Shown here piece after piece: positions 23,687 to 34,519 of a stretch of 64,000 nucleotides of DNA (position 1 is its first letter; each line of letters opens with the position of its first letter). The stretch is from Euglena gracilis. Lineage: Eukaryota > Euglenida > Euglenophyceae > Euglenales. The DNA lies in the NCBI GenBank assembly GCA_039621445.1, contig CP154954.1:76210634-76274633 (forward strand), read 5' to 3'. A program made the position numbers and the translations under genes. The notes beneath the pieces were generated by a model. It made no database searches. It saw only the letters and a list, made by a program, of their open reading frames with translations, and was not told the DNA's origin.

Positions 23687-24571
23687 CCTGATCCCTGCCA
23701 CGCACGCACACACGCGCGCGCGCGCACACACACACACACACACTCTCATGTGCGTTTTGTGTCGGTTGATGTGTGAAACGTAACAAACAAAACTATTTAT
23801 AAGTGGAGGAAAAGAGTTGGTTTCCATTGCAGAGTTGAATCGCTGGAAGGACTGAAGATGAGATTTCGGCAAGGAGGGCTGGGCCGATATACCATCGTCC
23901 AAACGTACGTGTGCCGTGAAATACATGTGTGGGCCAACAGATTTGGTCAAAGCAAGCCAACAACACATCAATCTTTCAAGCCTCACCGACTGAAAGCGCA
24001 ACTCCTGGCTTTGACTTTGCAAATTGGGGTGGAATAGAATATCTGTTTCACATACAAATGCATCTTACCTATGCAGATTTTGCCAGATGTAATGAAGGAT
24101 GCAACGTAGATCATGATTAAAACTGTAAAATGGACATAAACTTAGCACAGGAAAAAAAAACAGCATTGCATGCCTTGCCTTGCTATGTTGGCCAAGTTTG
24201 CCCAGGAAGAAAAGAGGAGCAGCAGGTAAAATAAACATATGAAAACACAGAGTGCGACATTTTGCTCGAATTGTTCACAGATGAGGTTGAGACATGCAAA
24301 ATAATGCAATACCATCAGCCCGGCCTTCAACTGTGTTGTCTTTCACAGAGAGGGATAGCCATGGCCACAATGATGTGGGCATAGAGGAGAGAAAAGGAAC
24401 AGGGCAGGGCTGATGCCCGGAGGGAATTGATTATGGCAAGAGTCGGCCACTGTTCATGAATGCATCGATAAATGTTTGTGTTTATCATCCAATACACACA
24501 CAAACGCGCGCACGTGTGTGTGGATGCGTCCATCCAGGCATAACCCACCAATTATAACCAGGTTTTATGTT

Positions 24572-25639
24572 GTGCTGAGCTCTTTACGTGTTTGATGGTG
24601 CCATGCTACAGCGGGCGGCCCGACCTGGCCTTCCCTTCGACCTGCCCCGTTGGTGGCCCGGCAGCCCAGCAGACCAGCCCGGCCCGGCAGCCTGGCCCGG
24701 CCTGGCCAAAATGCATGGCCCAAAACGGGGGCCGGGGAAAACGCCAATTTTCAGCTCGAAAACAGATTTTCCGGGTCAGGGAGGCCAAAAAACTTGGTTT
24801 GGGGCAATTTTTCTTATTTTTTTTGAGGTTTTTTGACCCGTAAATGACCCAAAATACATGGGATTCGGGCCAAGAACGAAAAACGCTCATTGTTGGCTCG
24901 AAAACAATTCTTTCGGTTCATTTTTTTCGGAGGCAAAAAAACATGGTTTTGGGTAATTTTTTTTCGATTGTTTCCGACTTTTTTTTGACCTAGATATGAC
25001 TGAAAACGGCAGAGTCGGAAGCCTTCCGTGCTCTTTTCTCCAGATGGCCCCAGCAATGGGCCCAAACTGGCCGAAAAATGGCTGTAACTCGGGCTAAACG
25101 AAGAGTTGGGGAAAAAATAAAGCATGGTTGGATGGGCATTCAAAGGCTGCATTTTTGCTCTCCGGACATTTCCTTTGATTTTGTTTCATTGTCGAGATAC
25201 TTTGAAAAAAAAAACCGAAAAAAAATCGCCAGGCCAGGCCGGGCTGCTGGCTGGGACAGGCCGGGCTGCCGGGCTGCCGGTCAGGCGGAGCCGGGTCACC
25301 TGCCTGGCTGCTGGGCTGGGCCGGGGCCGTCGCCGCCAGGCTGCCAGTCGGTCTGGGCCAGGCCAGGCCGCGCTGCCAAGCCGCCAAGCCACCAGCCAGG
25401 CCAAGCCGCCGGGCTGGGCCGGGCCGACAGGCCGCCGGCTGGTCCAGGCCGGGCCGGGCTTCTGGCGGCCATCGGCCGGGCCGGGCCGGGCTGGGCTGCT
25501 TCCCCCAGTTTGCCAAATTGAACTGGGCTGGGCCGGGCCGCCAGGTCGGGTCGAAGGGCCGCCCTGGCAGCTGCCCTGGCAGCCAGCCTCAAACATCTAC
25601 TTTGACATGACCCCATCAGGCATGTAAAGAGCTCAGCAC
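24572..25639. mobile_element. 1.07-kb TIR element with GC-rich ends
   Basis: 27-bp terminal inverted repeats GTGCTGAGCTCTTTAC...TGATGG (24572-24598) and their complement (25613-25639), 24 of 27 matching. Just inside each end is a GGCCGGGC/CAGCCCGGCC-rich block (24600-24720 and 25230-25600). The centre is a copy of the dispersed CGAGATAC repeat. No coding capacity was recognised and no clear target duplication was seen. Confidence 0.75.
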
Positions 25640-25744
25640 TGCACAAACGCTGGTCAATGCCCCCCCAAAATGTGGGGCCCACGCAACGTCAAAATGTGTT
25701 CCTGCAGTGTACATGCGCAGAAGAACTTATCCAAATTATGTGCA

Positions 25745-25806
25745 AATTATTAATTAATTATTAATTAATTAATAATTAATTAATTAATAATATTTAATTG
25801 CAAATT
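25745..25806. repeat. (TTAATTAA)n simple repeat
   Basis: Self-complementary A/T array. Confidence 0.9.
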
Positions 25807-25969
25807 ATTCATTAATTATGTGCAATTATGTGGAGGCACTTCCGGATGAATGGACCGCCCGCATGACAGAATTTCTCACCAGCCTTGGGTGGGGTCAGGT
25901 TGGTCAGGGATTGCGGGCGGCTGAAGGGACTGCACAGTCTCCACCTCTCCGTTCTGGCCACAGACATCG

Positions 25970-26130
25970 GCGGGTGTTACATGGACACCAGGTACCCCCT
26001 CTGGGACCTTCGGAAATGGAGGGCGGGTCCTTGGATGCCAGCGTACAGGGTCGGCGGAGGCAGCCGGGGAGAAAGAAAGAACCGACCAAGCCCAATCCGA
26101 ACAACCTCCCACAAGGCCCTGAATGAGCAC
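25970..26130 (-). other. GC-rich island, possible exon, unassigned
   Basis: Exon-like composition with all three minus frames open for 60 codons or more. Candidate donor TCCAT|GTAACA. None of the frames matched a family I know. It lies downstream of the stop codon at 27430, so it would be a separate gene or a 3' UTR. Confidence 0.2.
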
Positions 26131-26839
26131 GTGTGGGTCTCTTGAGGGTGGGGACCAAAATGCAGAGAAAAACACAAACTTCAGCAATGTGACTGAGACT
26201 AAAAGCCTCCGATTTTATGAAGCAACTTTCATTTCAATCCCATCTGAAGGGCTGTATGTGGAGGCAAATTTTTTTAGACTTCAACTGGTGGAAATCTTGG
26301 GTTACATTTTGTAATTCAGCCTTTTTTCTCTGGCACTCTGCACAAAAAAGGGGGGCAGGTATATATATGAGAAGGGAGGGAGGGAGGCCCCCTAGGCAGG
26401 GAAAATTTTCGGTTCTGTGGGCGGTCAAAAGGCTTGATGCCAGGCTAAATTACTGAAAAATGCCTTATTTCTTTGAAAATGAACCTTATTTTTAGATATT
26501 TTTGAACACTTGTTGTCATCTGGGAAAGACAAAACATAAAAAAAAGTGCAAAATGCCTGAAATTGTGGGGAAAATTGAGGCATTTTTTTGGTATTTCCCG
26601 GTGCGCAGTGAATGCCGGCAGAAAGAATTTCACCATTTTTGGAACCTGCCAATGGGGGGTGGTCTGGAACCCCCTCCCCCGCCACCTTACCCCCAGGGGT
26701 GGGGGGGGTTGGGACCCCACCACCTCAATACCGAAGAGCTTCCCATACATCCCTGGGGAGGGGGAATGCACCCAGGATGTTCCTCAGCGTAAACCAGAAG
26801 GAACATATTCCATCTCTATTTACACTTCTTGATAAACAG

Positions 26840-27000
26840 GGTACAAATCCAACAACCTCGGCGGAGAGAACCATCCTGGCCACCACCTCAAAGTCACGAA
26901 GATACTCCACTGCAGAACTGTATATGCGGCGCTGATGAAATGAAATTGGGCCATAAGGAATGGACTGGGGTAATAACTGAGGATTTCTTATCAGCATATC
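26840..27000 (-). other. Open minus frame with protein-like residues, unassigned
   Basis: Frame reads DMLIRNPQLLPQSIPYGPIS and then RRIYSSAVEYLRDFEVVARM. It looks like coding sequence but lies beyond the stop of the helical-domain gene. No family or splice structure recognised. Confidence 0.2.
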
Positions 27001-27009
27001 TTCCAAGGT

Positions 27010-27260
27010 ATCTACTCCTTCTTCGTTCGTTCTTCTTCCTCTTCTCCTTCTCCTCCTCCTCCTCCTTCTTGTCATTATCATTATCATCATCATTACCATC
27101 ATCATCATCATCATCATCTCATCACTGTCATCATCATCATATCGTCATCATTCATTATCATCATATCGTTGCCATTATCAATATCATTGTAAACAACAAC
27201 AACATCATCATCGTCATCGTCGTCGTCGTCGTCGTCATCCTCCTCGTCAGCAGCGTCGTC
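27010..27260. repeat. (TCC)n/(TCA)n trinucleotide repeat
   Basis: Pyrimidine-rich TTC/TCC then TCA/TCG triplets; frames read Ser/Ile/Leu on one strand and Met/Arg on the other. Confidence 0.9.
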
Positions 27261-27429
27261 GTTGTCATTGTCTCGTCACCATCAGACTAAATTCTGCACA
27301 GTTTGGTGTTGCTGATTTTCGATATGTCAAAGCTTGTGGAAAGAAACTGCTGCTTGATGAGAAAGAAAGCCACCGGAGAACGGGAAAACTGTGCCACTGA
27401 ATTCAACGTCTGCGGCATTCTCCGCTCAG

Positions 27430-27600
27430 TCAGGCCTGCTCGGGGGCGGCCCCGGTGCCGCGGTACTGCTGCTTGAAGCGGCCGCGGTCATAATACATAC
27501 GGAAGTACTTGTCCCCCTCACACAACGAGCACTCAATGGCCATCGCGTTGAGGTGGCTGAGCAACACGGGCATACAGGGGGCTTGCTTCCCGGCATGGAC
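27430..27600 (-). CDS. Helical-domain gene, terminal exon (ECSLCEGDKYFRMYY)
   Basis: Reads VHAGKQAPCMPVLLSHLNAM, AIECSLCEGDKYFRMYYDRG and FKQQYRGTGAAPEQA, then TGA at 27430-27432. The (F/L)CE(F/G)DKY(x)R motif is the C-terminal signature of the aGPT-PPlase group. The acceptor is probably CCAGAG| (start 27600, phase 0), with nearby AGs possible. Confidence 0.85.
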   Translation of the reverse strand, partial: VHAGKQAPCMPVLLSHLNAMAIECSLCEGDKYFRMYYDRGRFKQQYRGTGAAPEQA

Positions 27601-28542
27601 CTCTGGGGCTTTTCTCATCCTTCCCACCCTCCATCCAACGAGAAGATGATGAACATATTTACTGTTGCTTTGGTTGCTTGGGTGGAGCGATGAGACCCGG
27701 AAAAAAATGGGCAAGCAACTCTTTATAAAGCCACTGGTTGGCAGGGGAGGGAAATGCGCAAAGTCAGGTTTCCAAAAAAATGTGCAAAAATGTACAAAAT
27801 GCGAGAAAAAAATCCCAAAAATCACGGAAATGCAACAATTACCCAAAATTTACACCAAATTTTATAACTATATATAAAATTACGAGGAACGTGTCATTTC
27901 TGGGAAAAAAATCAAAAAGTTCAAAAAAAGTAAAAAAAAATACTAAACGATCAAAAGAATGCGAAATAATGGGGTAAAACACGGAAAAAAGTCCAAAAAA
28001 AAGCGCTGGAAAAATACACAAAAATGCGAAAACTGCACATTTTTGGAAAATTTGAAAAATGCACAAAAAATACTCAAAAATCCGAAAAAAAATGCGAACC
28101 CCCCCCCCGCTGGACGTTTAAGTTCTTTAAAGATCTGGTCGCTGGTTATTGGTGTTGAAAATAATGACTGAGAACCATTGTTTATCAAATTGGCCAGGAA
28201 ACAAGCTTTTTTTCCCTTGCAGGAACACATTCCAGTGTGGAATGGAGGATCCAGAGATTGTGCCAAACGTATTGCAAACACTTAAAATGTACTCTCACTG
28301 AGGATTTGATTTGGTGACAAAACACCTACTCCTACGGCGGCATTCATGCCATTGCTTAGCGACCCCCGGGGGGGGAGGGGGTAACTTTCCATTTTGTAAA
28401 AAAAACCAGCCAGTCAATTTCTTCAAAAATACCCAGTTTATCACTTTACCCCCCCCCCGAGGGGATCGGCCACTCTTGAATGTGCTTGTGTCGGCAAGGC
28501 ACTATGGTGACGCAATGAGATTGGAGGTACGTTACGCGTATG

Positions 28543-28739
28543 CATATATGTATATATATGCATATATACACGTATATGCATATATGTATGTATGTGTGTG
28601 TATATACATACGTACATACATACATACAAACATACATACATACCTATACACATACATACATACATACATACATACATACATACATACATACATACATACA
28701 TACATACATACATACATACATACATGCATGCATGCATAC

Positions 28740-28779
<40 letters not shown>

Positions 28780-28792
28780 ACATACATAAATC
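28543..28792. repeat. (TACA)n/(TATA)n microsatellite
   Basis: Tetranucleotide TACA array with flanking TATATG runs. It lies between two halves of a CCAGTCAGTCACT-family element (28365-28490 and 28915-29060). Confidence 0.95.
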
Positions 28793-29149
28793 TGTGTGTA
28801 TAATACACACACATATATATGTTGCGTACTTGTCACTCATTGTGAAGAGAGAATGCCTGGGTGATAGAGCTTGAATGAGGAAGAGGCAATGAACATTTGC
28901 CACAAAAGCTCAAAAATTCCAAAAAAAATCCGACGCCTTCGGCGCCAGGCCAGCCACTTTTTCATTTTCGGGCCTACCCCACGGGGGGGGGGTCTTGGCC
29001 AGAAAACCAGTCAGTCACTCTGAAAAAACCAGCCAGTCACCCTGGGGGTGGGGTGGGACAGGTGTTAAGCAATGGTAGGTACCCGACCCAACATATTTCT
29101 GCCGTTGGCCGCAGCACCCCGGCACACCGTGCTCCCCGCGGCAGTTCAT

Positions 29150-29284
29150 GGAACAGCGCCTCGGGGTCCACCCCGAGGGCCCGGAACTGGGCGTCCTGCT
29201 GGGCGGCGAGGCACCGCACCGCCGTTTCCGCGCTGCGGGGCTGCTGGTCCGCCGGGAACAGCCACCGCAGGCCCCGCTGCGCCC
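29150..29284 (-). CDS. Helical-domain gene exon: (G)AQRGLRWLF
   Basis: Acceptor CACTCTGTAG completes a glycine codon split by the previous exon and reads AQRGLRWLFPADQQPRSAET and ALGVDPEALFHELPRG. GPGA-x-(R/K)G-(L/I) is a core motif of the superfamily. The donor is uncertain: GCACG|GTGTGC (about 29131) or CCGGG|GTGCTG (about 29121), the second fitting the next exon in phase 0. Confidence 0.87.
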
Positions 29285-29462
29285 CTACAGAGTGCCAGGG
29301 GAGGGGAACGCCCAATGCACCAGAAAAACGAGGCTCAAAAAATCACCCGCACGTTGTGGTTCAGGTGAAACAAGAAATCCCAAGAAATCTTTAAATAGGC
29401 TATATATTTTAAGGTGTTATAATTTTTAAATATTGTATACATACTATACATACTTATAATTT

Positions 29463-29800
29463 TGGGTTGAACCTGTTGTGCCTGGAAAAATAGGCGAGGA
29501 TGACCAGAAAGATTCCAAGGTTCCAAAAAAAACCAAGATCGACATGAATTGACGGAAAAATGTGCCTCAGGCAGAAATTTCAAAAGACGAAACCTTCTGA
29601 ATTCTGAGCAGAGTTGAAAAATCACCCAGAAAAAAAACAACCAAAAATGCACGTTTGCATTCCCTCCCCAGAACAGCGGCCCCATACGAGAATGAGAGCA
29701 TTGCCCTCGGCATCAAATTGAACAAAATGTTGAAAAGTACAAGTGGGCCATGTGAGGTTGAATTACACCCGTCCAGCTTTTGCCATGAGCTCAATGTTTG
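29463..29800. repeat. Dispersed repeat, intact copy (pair of 57688-58515)
   Basis: Shares CAGGCAGAAATTTCAAAAGA, CGAAACCTTCTGAATTCT, AAAATGCACGTTTGCATTCC and TTACACC(C/T)GTCCAGCTTTTG with the right-hand copy. Non-coding. It provides an empty-site comparison for the insertion at 57956-58479. Confidence 0.85.
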
Positions 29801-30389
29801 CTTGTTCGCCACCATTCATTTGCCATTTGTGCATTCTTCCGTTGGGTTATTCTGTCATCAAAATGACAGAATGAACATACATATATACCAATCAACCGGT
29901 GAGGTTATTCTTTGAAAAAACTTTTTTTATATTTGTAATTATAACAATTGTGGTTGTACGTAAATCGTACTTGAGGGGCAATCCGTGGATGAAGGCTGCA
30001 GATTCGAAGACTGCAGAATCTGCAGAAGGCTGCAGATTCGAAATCTACACATGCCAAAAAAACCACCTCTCCTTTTTCCGTTGGCCGGGAAACAAGGAGT
30101 GCTGGTGCAGAAGCCTAGCAAATTAGTTTTTAACTGGAAGGGGGGAGGATTGAGCCCAACCTAATCCTAACCTGCAGCCAAGCAGTGAGAATACTGCACC
30201 CAAGTGGGTGGCGAGCGGTTCAATATTGAGATGTGGCGCGTGTTTTTGAAACGCAATGTGACGGCACATGTCGCATTACATTTTGTGCGAAAAATTTGGT
30301 GCGAAAGAGGGCAAACCATTTATTTCATGAAGATCAAAATTGCAAAAAAAAAACACGAAAAACAATGGAAAGGCTGGTCTCTGGCACAC

Positions 30390-30564
30390 CAGGGCCGAGC
30401 ACCACGTGGTGGTTCTCGTTGTAGACGTCTGCGTTCCAGTAGCCGAGATCCACGCAGACCTGGTAGCCGATGAAACGGCCGACCCCCCGCAGCGCCGTCA
30501 CGATGGCGTACGTGGCGGCGGAGTCCCGGCAGTGCAGGATGCGGCCCATCGCGGCGGGCACCGC
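30390..30564 (-). CDS. Helical-domain gene exon: GVGRFIGYQVCVDLGYW
   Basis: Acceptor CTCTGCAG and donor CCCTG|GTGTGCC bound 175 bp. It reads AVPAAMGRILHCRDSAATYA, LRGVGRFIGYQVCVDLGYW, NADVYNENHHVVLGP. It contains the helical GxGxF-xxYQ-xxDL-Y core and the NEN-x-VV-x-GPG strand. The split glycine codon joins exactly to the next exon. Confidence 0.92.
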
Positions 30565-31294
30565 CTGCAGAGCGCCGAGGGGTCCTGGGTGGGTGGGTCG
30601 ACAGCCCCCTCGATTCGCTTCGTGAAACCCCCGGACTTCCTCTTTCCCCTGTGTGCCCACACCAACCCACACATTCTTTGTGAACACCCACTGCGCCGGT
30701 GTCTTTGAAGCCTCTGCAGAGTACGCAAAAAATAAGCAAAAATGTTCCAGGACAAGCCTGCAGTAAAACGTAGCTGTAAATGGAGCACTGCGCCTCCACT
30801 GTACAACAAGCCAAACAAACCCAACCCAACGGTGCCACGTCCGCATTACTGAGTTCATTACTGGGACGTTAATGAAATGTAACATTGAACGTTGGCTTGC
30901 CAGGATACAAGGATGGATGGAAATTCGCCCAGTTGTCAATATCAATTCGCTTCAGCTTTCCTGCTGGGCATTATCCCTGGAAAGACATTGTTTCAAGCAA
31001 CCCGGCCAAACAGTCCATACAATGCACTGGTTTTGTGCCATCTGCGTCTTTTCCCCGAATTTCAAGACCGGTAAAAATCAGGAAAAATACTATTTTTCAC
31101 CGAACTCCCTGGCATACATCTCTCTAAGGACCCCGGGTGATTGCTGGGCTAGGGCTGGAAATTTGGGTTGGCTAGCCCCGGGGGGGGGGGGGGGGTCTGC
31201 AAAACGTCAAAGAGATGCATCCTCCCAGGAAGGGTACTCAGATTGAGAAGAGAAACATGTTTCTCAGGTCAAGGAAGTTGAAAACTGGACTTAC

Positions 31295-31354
31295 ACAATC
31301 GCGAGGCGGGCACACAGCGCGGAGGTCGTCAAACATCGCCGCGGCCCGCGCAAC
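31295..31354 (-). CDS. Helical-domain gene exon: AAAMFDDLRAVCPPRDC
   Basis: Strong donor TGT|GTAAGTCC in phase 0 with the next exon. The frame reads VARAAAMFDDLRAVCPPRDC, fitting the helix before the GxG core. The acceptor is either CTGCAAG| (31354) or CCTGCCAG| (31383), the second adding a glycine-rich stretch. Confidence 0.6.
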
Positions 31355-33039
31355 CTTGCAGCCCCGCCCCTCCCCCGCCGCCACTGGCAGGGACGCTGGG
31401 AGGCGTTGATGTCAACAGCTTCCCCATGCGATCCCTCATCCCCTGCCCTCTTGGCACCCTTGGCGACTGGCGTTGCTGGAAGGCCGCGTTGGCCAGGCTG
31501 GGTGGGGAGCTGGGTGAGCATGGGGCTATGCAAACTCAGGCTTCCTTTTCGCTGAGCACAAGCGTAGCCCCACCCAAGAACTCGGAAGTGGCAGGCGAGA
31601 AAGATCGCGACAGTTCCAGGAACTTGGCGCACCCATCGGTGTGCACAAATAGAGCAACAGCGGTGAAAACATTGGACAAAAAGGGCATGCCCTGAGGCAT
31701 TTAATCACCCCCACCCCCCGCTGCTGGGCGACTAATGGGGGGGGGGGGTGACTAATAGAGGGGTGATCCCCAGCCCCATTGTGTGTTAAATATGCACAGG
31801 GGAGAAAATGCGGGTGACACGGGGTGGGTGGGTGTCATAGACACGCTGTGTGCCACAGGCACTGTAGCATGGGACATAAAGCCTTTTTGGGTATGGGAAC
31901 AGTGCAGGGCGTGTGTCAAGGACAAGGGGGGGGGGCAAAATATGGGCGCCACATAAATATGGGCCCTCCATTAGAACTCAGCAGCCCACGGGGCCGACAA
32001 ACATGCCGGCGGAGCAACTGTGCGGCGCCAATTCTGAAACATTGGTAATCCCAAATGGTAAAAAGCTTCCTTTACTTGAAAATCAACTGAAATTGGGTTT
32101 TTGCCTGCGGTCGAGTTGCCCTTCCACAAAACAACACAAACATACCTCTCTTTCAGAACCTCCTCTCCTGGAAAACACCCCTTGCCGCCTGAATGCAAGG
32201 AAACCCCCCAGCTCGGGTCAGTTGGACTGTGTCATTTGGGGTAATTCGAAAACAAGGCCCTCCAAAAAGGATTATGCAGTGCAGAATCCCTGGACTGGAA
32301 GGAGAGGAACGAACCCACGTTGTATGCTGGGTTGCTCACCTTGCCGAGCTCGCACTGAATGCGCCGAACTTTGGTCATAACTCCTCCTGTGTGCGGTGGG
32401 TGGAATACCGGTGGTGACACTGTGCACAGTCGGTGGTCAGAGGTACTATGCACGTGGTCAAACCCGTTCTCCTACACTCCCCAAAAAGAGCCCTTGAACG
32501 TCCAGGGAGGCTGTTGAGCATTCTTGAATTTGATGCAAATCAATATACGCTCAAATGTCATCCAAAATTACATAAATATGATATAAATTGCATATAAATT
32601 AAAATTCTAAGAGATAAATCTGATATATTCATACACATACATGCATAATAATGTTCAGAGAGGTTTAATTAAAACCTCTCTCAATCACAACATCCCCACG
32701 GCCCACCCAACGTTGGGGGTGCAAGTAGGAGCAGACGGCGACTGTGCCAATGACAAAAAGCTCAATCTGCCTCCTTTTTATGAAATTACCGAGTCAACTT
32801 TCTGAGCACACCTTGGAGAAAGAGGAGGTGGTCTGCAGCCCCAACCTTGGAACGGGAAGCTGCCCAGTTCTGTTGCTACTGTCCCCCCCCCCCAACCAAA
32901 ACGACACCTTGAATGGCTGATCATTTGGCTAACGTCAGCTGCGTGCTTTGCCGACACCACTTTTGCACCCACTGGGCCAAAAAGGTGTGAAATGAACTAA
33001 ATATTACATTTGTGAGAATTGTCACATTGGGCGATACAC

Positions 33040-33222
33040 GGAAGCCAATGCCCCTCCCGCCCGCGGGCAGTGCCCCAGGCCGCATCGACTCCGACCAGTT
33101 GAAGTACGCGCGGAACAGCAGCACGTTGAACAGCAGGTCGGCCGGGCGGTCCCGCAGCGGCTCCAGCACGTTCGCGATGAGCCAGACCGTCTCCCGGTCG
33201 ACGGCATCCAACGGTGGGCCGA
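33040..33222 (-). CDS. Helical-domain gene exon: DRETVWLIANVLEPL ... FRAYFNW
   Basis: Reads DAVDRETVWLIANVLEPLRD and ADLLFNVLLFRAYFNWSESM, the first two helices of the superfamily (normally DR-x-(S/T)-x-(Y/W)LI then LLF-x-x-F-N). The 5' boundary is unclear: no canonical AG precedes the aspartate. The nearest is AAAAAGAAG|CCTTGGGG at about 33239, the same acceptor sequence as the introner terminal repeat. The donor, probably CTTCC|GTGTAT, is approximate. Confidence 0.82.
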
Positions 33223-33234
33223 CCCCCCCCCCCA

Positions 33235-33451
33235 AGGCTTCTTTTTACCAACCCCGGGGTTGGGGTCGGCTTTGGACCCCGGTGCCTGCCGACCCAGCCA
33301 ATGTTCCCTTGAAAATGGCTAATTTCGCCCCAGTGTCTTTGGCGCCGGGGGTGTGCAAGAGCACTCCCCCCCCTCAGGGGGTCGAAAATGCCCTCCCCCC
33401 CCCCCCCCCCCGCCTACCCATAGCACCCCCTGTGGGGTGCAAAGAAACCTG
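33235..33451. mobile_element. Degenerate introner-family element at an exon edge
   Basis: The left end AAGGCTTCTTTTTACC resembles the introner terminal repeat. The right end GCAAAGAAACCTG is a decayed mate that would provide a GT donor (ACAG|GTTTCTTTG) on the minus strand. The interior (CCGACCCAGCCAATGTTCCC, TTGGCGCCGGGGG) resembles 60080-60150. It abuts the exon at 33040-33222. Confidence 0.5.
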
Positions 33452-33678
33452 TCCCCCGCGCGAGGGAGCTACTTTCAATCGTTCAATCGACCCATCCACC
33501 CGCTTCTCTCATTCTGTCAATGGCGTGTCTTTTTCCTTGGCTGTGCTTCTGGATCAAGTTCCTCGTGGGCATGGAGTCAAAATTTGTTTCAGAGGACTGG
33601 ATCACATTGCCCAAGCCAATGCCAGTCGCCTCCCCTACGGGGTTGGTCGGCAGTGAATGAATGAACAGTTGCATGGGC

Positions 33679-33755
33679 AAGGAAGCGGAACACGTTGCAC
33701 ATCCGGCCGCGGGGGATGATGGCGGCAGAGCCCACCATGTGCAACCTCCCCCCAC
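33679..33755 (-). CDS. Helical-domain gene exon: IIPRGRMCNVFRFL
   Basis: Possible acceptor GGGGGGAG| then LHMVGSAAIIPRGRMCNVFR and FL. (F/M)CNV(F/Y)R normally sits directly before the LDRxT motif in this superfamily, so the exon fits the one at 33040-33222. A GC donor (CTT|GCCCATG) is the likeliest end, but the phase to the next exon is not fully resolved. Confidence 0.6.
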
Positions 33756-34519
33756 CGAAGGCAGCTCGGTCGGTGAGTCGGCGGGTGGGAAAAGATGGAC
33801 AGACGGGTGAGTTATGTGTATAGGCCCGGGGGGGGGGGGGGTGCCTTGTGCAATGGGGTGCCTGCCCATAGCATGCACACCGCCCACCCCAGGGGTTTGG
33901 GCGCTGTTGCCTGCCAACGGAGCGAATTTGGCCAAAAATTTTTGGTGCTTTGCAACAAAAGGAAAAGTTGTTGCAAAAACTAAAGGATTAAAGGACGGAG
34001 GCAAGCCCCTTGCAAGGGCCAGCCCAGAACCAAAATAACAACGTCCCTTTCCTGTGCCACCAGCCGCATGCAACGCTGAATCTTTCCAAACACCTCCCTC
34101 CCCCACAGAACCCCATGCCTGTGGGACATACGAGGGCGTCCCACTTGGTTGGGGGGGGGGGGTCGGACGATCCTCTCCAGACAAGAGGGACCGGTCCCCC
34201 AATTCTCAGGTTCTGTCGCGAGACTTTTGTGAAATTCAGGGTGTGCAAAGCGTGCTTGACATCAGTTAGGGTTGGGGATAGAGTTGGGGTCGCTGATCCC
34301 TTTATGGGTAAGAGTGAAGCTTACCCCTGGGCAAAACCCCCCCTCGAACCTCCCCTGCCCCCCCCGTCCCCTCGGGCGGATTATCCCCTCGAGAACTGGC
34401 GGATTATGACCATGATCCTGGCCCGGTTTCCAGAATTTTTTTTTCAGTCGCGAGCGACTGGATTTCTAGTTTCCGAATCACCTCCGTTTGACCCCTAACC
34501 CCCCGCCAGGCCCGAGCTA

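Larger units (their letters stand above)
17091..27429. other. Intergenic region between the TTLL and helical-domain genes
   Basis: About 10 kb with no confident exon. Holds G-rich inverted repeats (17450-17810, 18720-19070, 19260-19380, 19850-19930, 20250-20720), a GC-rich low-complexity block at 20750-20990, a 10-bp minisatellite, and the TIR element at 24572-25639. Upstream TTLL exons and the TTLL promoter may lie in its left part but could not be placed. Confidence 0.5.
27430..33755 (-). other. 5-hmdU kinase / aGPT-PPlase helical-domain gene, whole span
   Basis: At least six exons. Family signatures appear in order: CNVFRF ... DRETVWLIANVLEPL, LLFNVLLFRAYFNW, GVGRFIGYQVCVDLGYW, (S/N)ENxxVVLGPGAQRGLRWLF, and a C-terminal ECSLCEGDKYFRMYYDRGR. 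The GVG-F-Y-DL-Y, GPGA and CE-DKY motifs define the 'HMUDK_hel' superfamily. It was found first in phages, where members act on 5-hydroxymethyl-dU or thymine hypermodifications in DNA; related proteins occur in some eukaryotes. What this protein does is not known: kinase, pyrophosphorylase or a DNA-binding role are all possible. No TET/JBP hydroxylase is visible in the window. The stop codon and three junctions are firm; the 5' end is not. Confidence 0.85.

Noticed and set aside
24600-25600. GC-rich frames around CCGGGC repeats as possible exons
   Set aside because: They belong to subterminal blocks of a TIR element and are open in most frames because of composition.
33483-34202. A 239-codon minus frame
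   Set aside because: The frame crosses the exon at 33679-33755 out of the frame that carries CNVFRF, and the rest is G-rich repeat.
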